Source: Fimbriimonadia bacterium (lineage in GTDB: Bacteria; Armatimonadota; Fimbriimonadia; Fimbriimonadales; Fimbriimonadaceae). From it: a stretch of DNA of 64,000 nucleotides. The translations under genes were made by a program, and so were the position numbers. The stretch is from contig JAUICQ010000008.1 of NCBI GenBank assembly GCA_030427425.1, forward strand, positions 1 through 64,000, in the 5' to 3' direction. A model generated the notes under the pieces. That model saw only the letters and a list, made by a program, of their open reading frames with translations, was not told the origin of the DNA and searched no databases. Within the stretch, counting starts at the first letter, position 1, and the number at the start of each line of letters is the position of its first letter. Of this stretch, positions 57,997 to 64,000 are shown piece by piece.

Positions 57997-59808
57997 ATGT
58001 TAAAATACGCCACTGTTTTAACAGCTATTGGGTTTACTTCTGGTGTTTCTTTTTGTATAGAGGGTGGTATTGTACATGATATTGTAGTTCAGGGATCTAA
58101 GCATATATCAGATCAATCATTGCTTTCTGTTGTTCAGAGTAAAGTAGGAACTTCCTATGATGAAAGCACGCTTAAAAGTGATGAGAACGCGATAAGAAAT
58201 TTAGGATTTTTTAAAGATGTAAAAGTGGTTGGACGAGAATTATCCGATAAAGATCGTGAGATTATTATTCAGGTAGCAGAATATCCTTTAATTACTACAG
58301 TAAGCATAGAGGGTTGTGGAGCAGTTCCAAAAGAAGACATTGAGAAAGTAGTTGAAAAATATAATATAACAGGGAATGTTCTCAGTTTGTCTAGTTTAAC
58401 TCTACTTAAGTCGGATATCCAGTCCTTATATTCTGATAGGAATTATTATGCAGATGTAGATGTAGCATGTTCTGATGCAGATGAAAACAATGCTGCTAAA
58501 TTAGACATTAACATTGAAGAAAAAAAAGTAGGTGAAGTAGAAATTAAAGGACTCACCAAAACTTCGGAACATCTGATAAGAAAAATTATTAAGACCAAAT
58601 CAGGCGATTACTTTAACTATAAAACTTTTAACACCGATTGGAGACGATTAAATGATACCGGTTGGTTTGAGAGCATTGTACCTGGAGCCACTCAGAATGC
58701 AGAGGATAAAAATAAGGTGAATCTCTCATTAGATTGTAAAGAGGGATCGGCAACCTCTTTTAGTATCATGGCCACTATGAATAGTGACTGGAGACCGGTT
58801 GGTACTGTCACTTATGGTACTAGCAATCTGCTTGGCACGGGTCAGCATTTAAACATTTCTGCTAGCTCTGATGCTAAAGGATCTGGATTAAGTGGATCTG
58901 TCGATTATAGCTACCCATATTTCACAGAGAGTAACGATACGGTGTCCATGAGTCTGTACTCCAAGATAGATCCATACTTTTCAACAGGTACCTATGGTAA
59001 CAAAAAATGGAGCGTAGGTGAAGATTCCATTGCAGAGAGAAGAAATGGTTTAAGATTAGGATACTTGAAAAATATTAATGACGAATGGAGTGCAGGTGTA
59101 AGCGCTAAGGGAGAGCAATCGTACTCTATTGAGAATGATAAGATTAACTTCAACAATATCAGACAAGATGGAAAATACTATGGTCTGACTGGTACTGTAG
59201 TTAGAGATACTACCGATATACCATCGTTCCCAACAGAAGGTACAGAGTTCACTGTGAGAGCTGAGGGTGGCATGGGTAAACTAACCACTGTGTCTGGTAT
59301 CCCACATATCGTACTGGACGGACCCAAAGTTGACGAAGATTATAATATATTCAAAGTAACAGGGGAGTTTAAAGCTTATTTTTCAGGAAAAATTAATTAC
59401 GGCGAGATGCCTGTTAATACCTTGAAACCAGTCTGGGCATTCCGATTGAAAGGTGGAAAGATTTTTGGAAACGGACCGTTTTTCCAGCAGTTTTTTGTGG
59501 GTGGAAACGGAACACTTAGAGGATATCCCGATCATCGTTTCTGGGGTAAAAACATGTACTCTGCAAGTAGTGAATATAGATATCCGTTCCATGATAGTTT
59601 CTACGGATTCCTCTTTGCCGATACCGGATATGCATGGGAAGGGTATCCTGGAACTCACGAGTATAAACAGAAAGGATCTCCCGAAATTACACTTGGTTAT
59701 GGATTCGGAGCCGGTCTGAAGACTCCGCTCGGACTCATTACCTTGGCCCTAGCGTTCGATAAAGATTTTAACTATACAATACATCCTTCTTTGGGTATGA
59801 GATTTTAA
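57997..59808 (+). CDS. bamA: Outer-membrane assembly protein BamA (short, three POTRA)
   Basis: It inserts beta-barrel proteins into the outer membrane. The start at 57997 (MLKYATVLTAIGFTSGVSF) has GAGG four bases upstream and gives a good signal peptide; the ATG at 57973 is an alternative. After the signal come about three POTRA-like domains (IVHDIVVQGSKHISDQSLL; LITTVSIEGCGAVPKEDIE; VGEVEIKGLTKTSEHLIRK), then the barrel. The L6 loop motif appears as VGGNGTLRGYPDHRFWGK, and the protein ends in Phe, as outer-membrane proteins do. The E. coli protein has five POTRA and is about 200 residues longer. Confidence 0.93.
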   Translation: MLKYATVLTAIGFTSGVSFCIEGGIVHDIVVQGSKHISDQSLLSVVQSKVGTSYDESTLKSDENAIRNLGFFKDVKVVGRELSDKDREIIIQVAEYPLITTVSIEGCGAVPKEDIEKVVEKYNITGNVLSLSSLTLLKSDIQSLYSDRNYYADVDVACSDADENNAAKLDINIEEKKVGEVEIKGLTKTSEHLIRKIIKTKSGDYFNYKTFNTDWRRLNDTGWFESIVPGATQNAEDKNKVNLSLDCKEGSATSFSIMATMNSDWRPVGTVTYGTSNLLGTGQHLNISASSDAKGSGLSGSVDYSYPYFTESNDTVSMSLYSKIDPYFSTGTYGNKKWSVGEDSIAERRNGLRLGYLKNINDEWSAGVSAKGEQSYSIENDKINFNNIRQDGKYYGLTGTVVRDTTDIPSFPTEGTEFTVRAEGGMGKLTTVSGIPHIVLDGPKVDEDYNIFKVTGEFKAYFSGKINYGEMPVNTLKPVWAFRLKGGKIFGNGPFFQQFFVGGNGTLRGYPDHRFWGKNMYSASSEYRYPFHDSFYGFLFADTGYAWEGYPGTHEYKQKGSPEITLGYGFGAGLKTPLGLITLALAFDKDFNYTIHPSLGMRF

Positions 59809-59827
59809 TACATAGGATAACAAACAT

Positions 59828-60490
59828 ATGAAGAAAATTAATTTATTAAATAAAGAAAACTTAAAAAGATTAGCAGTGTGCTCCCTGGTAGTAGTAACAA
59901 CAGCAATAGCAAATGCATCAGCTGTTAAAATTGGCAGGCTAGACAAAGAAAAAGTATTTCAGAGTGCAAACGTCACCAAAGTATATCAGGGTGAATTTAA
60001 ACGCCAGAATGATGTATGGATGGAATTTATGCAAATCTTGCATTCTACTAATACTGCTGAAGTAGATTTATTAGAGAACTTAAGAGCTAATATGTTAAGC
60101 ACTCAGGCTACCAATAAATTCTCTGTTGAAAAATTACAAAAACAGATCCTACAAGGTGATAGCAGAAGAAAAGAGTTAATGCAGAAAAAAGATACATTAA
60201 CTGATGATGATAAGAAAGAATTAGATAAATTTAAGAACTTAGATTCTAAAAGAGAAGAGTATAAGCGTAGTATGCAGAAAGTATATGACGAATATATGAA
60301 AACCATGAGCGATAAAGCACAGATGTTAATTAACGAATGTATTAATACTTGTCTGAAAAAAATTGCTGATGAAAAAGGCTATACAGACGTATATAGCTCT
60401 GAAGTACTATTGTTCTCAAAGAATGATGTTACGGAAGATGTTATTAAAGAGATGAATGCTAAAGAAGTTGAACCTTTAATTAAAGATTAA
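59828..60490 (+). CDS. OmpH/Skp-like periplasmic chaperone
   Basis: A 220-residue protein with a signal peptide (MKKINLLNKENLKRLAVCSLVVVTTAIANA) and then VKIGRLDKEKVFQSANVTKVYQGEF, the start of the OmpH/Skp fold, followed by long helices with heptad character (KKDTLTDDDKKELDKFKN). Skp guards unfolded outer-membrane proteins on their way to BamA. It lies 19 bp after bamA, the common arrangement. It is somewhat longer than usual (160-190). Confidence 0.85.
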   Translation: MKKINLLNKENLKRLAVCSLVVVTTAIANASAVKIGRLDKEKVFQSANVTKVYQGEFKRQNDVWMEFMQILHSTNTAEVDLLENLRANMLSTQATNKFSVEKLQKQILQGDSRRKELMQKKDTLTDDDKKELDKFKNLDSKREEYKRSMQKVYDEYMKTMSDKAQMLINECINTCLKKIADEKGYTDVYSSEVLLFSKNDVTEDVIKEMNAKEVEPLIKD

Positions 60491-60542
60491 TATTCTAAAG
60501 TAATAATATTCTCTTATTTAATAACATAATATAAGTAAGGGA

Positions 60543-61568
60543 ATGAAAAGATTAATAAATTGTGTTCTAATAGCAGTAGTATTACTAGCAGGTTGTAGCA
60601 GATCTACGAATAATACTGCTGTCTATATTAATAAAGATAAGTTTATATCCGTACTGGTCAGTAAATATTTTACAGATTCCTCTATTAAGCATGATAAATT
60701 CCAAGCTAATCTTCCGCTTTATAATAGTTTGAATGTTCAAAGAGATGATGGCGAAGAAGATAATAGAGTGGTACAAAATTATAAATTTGGAATAACTACA
60801 CCTCTGAATTTACTGGAAAATAATTATAAACAGAATCTAAAGGATAACTTAGAAGTCTTCTACTATATTCAGAATAAGCATAGTATATCTAACTATACAG
60901 ATGATGCAGTTAAAAAGTTTGTTAATAATTTAACTTCAGAACATTATATTCACGGGCTAAGAAAAGTATTTAGTAAGTACTCTAACACGATTGGTGAAGA
61001 GTATTTTAAGCTGGCAAATTTAGTGGGATTTCCCGATCCCGATCCTACCTCGGTATTGGCTAACGCTAATACTCCAGGATTCTCCTCCCAGAACTTTCTA
61101 GCAAAAAATATTCGGAACAATATTAACCAGACAATTTATAGTCGGGATGTATTCTGGAGCGAATACTTAACTAGAAGTAGACTGAAATCTGAGAACATTA
61201 TTGAAAACTATCAGAAGAGTAAGTCTATTAATTATGAAAAGATTAATCAGATGATATATCCTTATATAGAGAAGTCTAGTACTATTTCTAATTCTATCAA
61301 AAAATTGAAAAATTCAGACCCAAAAAATATAGATATAACTCTCGCAGAACTTAAATCTTTGGAGCTAAATAGTGTAAATCCTCCAATAATATCTAAGAAG
61401 ATAAATCAGAATCAGGATTCATGCTTTAATATAGATTCAGTAAGTAACTATGCTGAAAATTCTGTACTATTATGGTGTAAATTAAATAATTATCAACTGT
61501 CAGAGGATGCTGATAACGTTACGGACAGGACTGATGATCTTATTGCCTGGTATAACAATAAAATATAA
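60543..61568 (+). CDS. Lipoprotein, unknown function, in the bamA cluster
   Basis: A 341-residue lipoprotein with lipobox VVLLAGC (Cys18). The mature part is rich in Asn, Lys, Ser and Tyr, mostly helical, with no recognised motif. Its position 52 bp after ompH suggests co-transcription, so a role at the outer membrane (possibly as an accessory to the BAM machinery) is possible, but no BamB/C/D/E feature such as TPR or beta-propeller repeats can be seen. Confidence 0.75.
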   Translation: MKRLINCVLIAVVLLAGCSRSTNNTAVYINKDKFISVLVSKYFTDSSIKHDKFQANLPLYNSLNVQRDDGEEDNRVVQNYKFGITTPLNLLENNYKQNLKDNLEVFYYIQNKHSISNYTDDAVKKFVNNLTSEHYIHGLRKVFSKYSNTIGEEYFKLANLVGFPDPDPTSVLANANTPGFSSQNFLAKNIRNNINQTIYSRDVFWSEYLTRSRLKSENIIENYQKSKSINYEKINQMIYPYIEKSSTISNSIKKLKNSDPKNIDITLAELKSLELNSVNPPIISKKINQNQDSCFNIDSVSNYAENSVLLWCKLNNYQLSEDADNVTDRTDDLIAWYNNKI

Positions 61569-61894
61569 GCACTCCGTATCGAATCATTTGATTTATAAAA
61601 GGGCACGGACTTCCTTCTAGAATGATAGCAGCGTAGAGATTTGAGTGGTGGATGCTGTATCGCATTTAATATTTTTATAATAATTAATGTTAATTTATTA
61701 GTTTAATTATGGTGATATATAGATTAGAGTCCCTGTAGTGGGTTATCCTGAAATGGAATCTTTTTTTTATTAATAATATTTTTCCTTAATTAGTTCAAAG
61801 CCAATAGTTCTCTGTCGACTGTTAATAATAATATACTGAAATGATTAATTCTACCGATTATTTACCTAATAAATAATAATTGAGGTAAAAAAGG
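61569..61894. other. Intergenic gap with a decayed repeat; no gene
   Basis: A weak match to the dispersed repeat is seen at 61600-61640 (GGACTTCCTTCTAGAATGATAG, corresponding to the GGATCCCCTTCGAGGATGAC core). The remainder is AT-rich and holds the upstream region of the LRR gene. Confidence 0.4.
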
Positions 61895-62764
61895 ATGAAT
61901 CAAAACACTAAAGAAAATAGTAAGCTAAAATTCTTATCAGTTCTAACTGTTCTAATTTTAATGTCGGTTGGATATTCGGCAGATAGTAAAAAATGGCCTT
62001 ATCCAGATAGAATAGCTGAAATGCTTACTGCACCATCTACATCTCGGCAGCAGGCACAGGCTCTAGCAGATTTTAAGCAGTACGCTAGTCATGATGTTTA
62101 CATGCTAGCTGCATATAGGTATCTACTAGAGAATAATAGCAATTTAAGTGTAACTCCAGCAAAAATGACTGCAGAAGATTTACTAGAGGTTAAAAAACTT
62201 CGACTAATATTTAGTCACAATAGTGCAGAGCCGGAATTAATTTATCTGTTACTTAGAGTTATGCCCAATATAGAAACCTTAGAAATCCTCGGTAATAGGG
62301 GTAGAACTATAACAAGTAATGATGAGTGGTATCATTATTCAAATAGATTAGTGCGTTCTTTGTACTGTTATTTGAGTGTTAATACAAAGATTAAGCATAT
62401 ATCACTTGCGTGTTGGGATTTAGAAGAAGAGCAGATTAATATGTTAATGAGTGTTTGTGGTGGTTTAGATTCTCTGGATTTATCTTGGAATGAATTTACA
62501 GACTCTTCTGCAGAAATCTTAGCTTATAATGTTCATAATTTAAGGAGTCTTGCTATTACAGGTACTAGAATTACAGATACTGGATTAAAGTATATCATCA
62601 TGTCTAACCCAAATATTGAGCATTTAAAACTAGACTTCATAGATATTAATGTAGACGTAGATAAATTGGGTTGGCTTTTGAAAAATTTAAAAAGATTAGA
62701 CATTAATAGTGATAAAGATGGGAATAAATTAATGAGAACTATAGTCTATTCTTACACTAGATAG
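61895..62764 (+). CDS. Secreted LRR protein
   Basis: A 289-residue protein with a signal peptide (LKFLSVLTVLILMSVGYSADS). The N-terminal 90 residues are helical. LRRs follow: VMPNIETLEILGNRG, LDSLDLSWNEFTDSSAEILAYNV, LRSLAITGTRITDTGLKYIIMSN, IEHLKLDFIDI. The repeat style (ITDTGLKYI) is close to the LRR protein at 4305. A Shine-Dalgarno-like AAAAAGG lies directly before the ATG. A hairpin lies about 115 bp downstream. Confidence 0.82.
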   Translation: MNQNTKENSKLKFLSVLTVLILMSVGYSADSKKWPYPDRIAEMLTAPSTSRQQAQALADFKQYASHDVYMLAAYRYLLENNSNLSVTPAKMTAEDLLEVKKLRLIFSHNSAEPELIYLLLRVMPNIETLEILGNRGRTITSNDEWYHYSNRLVRSLYCYLSVNTKIKHISLACWDLEEEQINMLMSVCGGLDSLDLSWNEFTDSSAEILAYNVHNLRSLAITGTRITDTGLKYIIMSNPNIEHLKLDFIDINVDVDKLGWLLKNLKRLDINSDKDGNKLMRTIVYSYTR

Positions 62765-62878
62765 TATAGCAATTAGTAGCAGCTTCTGTCATTTTCTTTA
62801 TATAGGGATACTCACTTAATCGGGAAATCACGTCGCTCTAGAGGAACGAACCTGATGGAAAGTGTCATAATTTATGGT

Positions 62879-62908
62879 TTTCATATAGGCATTACTGCCT
62901 ATATGAAA
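62879..62908. terminator. Hairpin downstream of the fourth LRR gene
   Basis: TTTCATATAGGCA (62879-62891) pairs perfectly with TGCCTATATGAAA (62896-62908) around TTAC, followed by TTTCATTTT. It could terminate the LRR transcript or a short RNA from 62800-62875. The gap 62765-63104 has no open frame of note. Confidence 0.6.
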
Positions 62909-63104
62909 TTTCATTTTCATTCTATGCTGTCAGTGAAAAGTATAATTATTTTTATATAAAGTGATCTAATTTTTTATAATAACAAAAAAAGTGCAATAAA
63001 CTCTCTGTGTTATAGTTAATAGCATTCATTCTAAGATATAATCTTACTGTAAGTACTAATATGTTGAATTGTAGTGAATATTAATAATTTAGGTGTAAGT
63101 TTAG

Positions 63105-64000
63105 ATGAAAAAGAGTGTTAGCTTAGATAGCAGTGTGAAAATTAGAGAAGATTATATAGTAGAGAGTGTTAAGGGTTTTAATAAGGGCAATGTTTTTAGA
63201 TGTTGCTCTGCTGGAGCGATAATACTTACGAGTGTCTTGGGCTGTTTAGGTACATCATCACAAAGTTCTGATGTACGTGGAGGTCATAATAGTACAGAAG
63301 AAAGAACCCGATTTTCGGAAGTAAAGGACAATCCGAAAACATTAGATGGGCAGTTGACTAAGTTGCAGAAAGAAGTGTCATTGGCTAAATATAATCATGG
63401 TTTTTCAAAAATTGCTAATGTAATGAATTCTGGATACTTAGACATAGATAACAGTTTTAGAGAGTGGAGAAATCAGACTCTTGTGAGTAGCTGTGAGAAA
63501 TATAAGAATGTGAGTGAAGAAAAGGAGTCCCAGATAGTCAGTTTACAAAATCAATCTGCTATCATGATTAATGAAAAAGGTGAATTGGAAAATAGAATAG
63601 TCGCTTTAAAGGAGAGTGTAAATAGGGTGGAAACTAATAATCTGCGATTGCAAGCAGATGTAGAAAGACTGAAGAATGTATCGATAGGAAATGCCGATAA
63701 TATAGAATCTTTAAAGCAAGAATTAGAGTTAAAAAGCTCCGAAGTAATTTCTGTGAGAGACGAGTTAGCTAAAAGCACAGCAATTTTGAATGCAAAAGTA
63801 GAACAGATTGAAGCAGAAAAACAAGCCCTCATTGAGCAAAGATCAGAACTCGAGAGTAGTCTTAAACAGAAGGATGCAGATATCGATAGCCTTAAGGAAG
63901 AATTAGCCAGTAAAAATGCAGACATAACAAGATTAGAATTTGCTAGGGAAACTTTTGTACAGGAAGTAGACAAGATGGTGCTATGCGATAAACAGTTACA
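63105..64000 (+). CDS. Coiled-coil lipoprotein, 3' end cut off by window edge
   Basis: An open frame from ATG 63105 to the end of the window (298 codons and no stop). A long N-terminal region precedes a lipobox ILTSVLGC (Cys47), so a later start is possible, but no other ATG lies directly before the hydrophobic core. The mature part has a Ser-rich linker, then from about residue 140 a long uninterrupted coiled coil with Glu/Lys/Leu heptads (ELENRIVALKESVNRVE, LKQELELKSSEV, ELESSLKQKDADIDSLKEE). A second Cys-containing segment (VSSCEKYKNV) precedes it. Function unknown. Confidence 0.8.
   Translation, partial: MKKSVSLDSSVKIREDYIVESVKGFNKGNVFRCCSAGAIILTSVLGCLGTSSQSSDVRGGHNSTEERTRFSEVKDNPKTLDGQLTKLQKEVSLAKYNHGFSKIANVMNSGYLDIDNSFREWRNQTLVSSCEKYKNVSEEKESQIVSLQNQSAIMINEKGELENRIVALKESVNRVETNNLRLQADVERLKNVSIGNADNIESLKQELELKSSEVISVRDELAKSTAILNAKVEQIEAEKQALIEQRSELESSLKQKDADIDSLKEELASKNADITRLEFARETFVQEVDKMVLCDKQL

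Overview
The window is AT-rich, densely coded bacterial chromosome from a Gram-negative, probably host-associated organism. The evidence for the envelope type is BamA and an OmpH/Skp-like chaperone, peptidoglycan genes (murA, mrdA/PBP2, an NlpC/P60 hydrolase, a PAP2 phosphatase), lgt and about ten predicted lipoproteins. A host-associated life is suggested by four leucine-rich-repeat (LRR) proteins resembling eukaryotic FBXL/AMN1-type repeats, several secreted proteins of no recognised family, many short mobile repeats and solitary phage genes. I cannot name the phylum with confidence: BamA is short (three POTRA-like domains), and a metal-transport permease carries a winged-helix tail of the kind known from Chlamydiae.

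Layout. 1-1.7 kb: 3' part of a large LRR gene cut by the window edge, then a palindromic MITE-like repeat. 2-10 kb: ligA, a secreted LRR protein, the bifunctional (p)ppGpp enzyme Rel, an SH3b-NlpC/P60 hydrolase and an MFS transporter. 10-14 kb: a degenerate PilZ protein, a DUF4446 membrane protein, a third LRR protein and a secreted protein with a faint kinase-like pattern. 14-19 kb: murA, a short tRNA-nucleotidyltransferase/poly(A)-polymerase-like protein, and two tandem S41 proteases of which one lacks the catalytic residues. 19-25 kb: a secreted HAF-repeat-like protein, pyrG, a thioredoxin-fold lipoprotein, a tiny lipoprotein and a membrane Fe-S oxidoreductase. 25-29 kb: a complete four-gene Zn/Mn/Fe ABC importer operon.

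29-38 kb: ppk-ppx-MFS (minus strand), a solitary nuoF, two coiled-coil lipoproteins and typA/bipA. 39-41 kb: a second HAF-like secreted protein enclosed by inverted repeats that make a 2-kb cassette without a transposase. 41-44 kb: lgt, a lipoprotein, tpiA, a structured-RNA candidate and a small Glu/Lys-repeat lipoprotein with strong expression signals. 44.2-46.6 kb: a tandem array of about 96-bp repeats followed by a compact phage-derived set (amidase, small membrane protein, HK97-type portal).

46.7-64 kb: a lipoprotein, an internally duplicated secreted protein, PAP2 phosphatase and PBP2, a large secreted repeat protein, TrxB-like ferredoxin-NADP reductase, birA, enolase, a membrane protein, smpB, the bamA-ompH-lipoprotein cluster, a fourth LRR protein and the start of a coiled-coil lipoprotein that runs off the right edge.

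One dispersed repeat family (small hairpin, GATGAC, then a GAACCCACA box) occupies most of the larger intergenic gaps and ties the accessory regions together. I see no tRNA, rRNA or CRISPR array.
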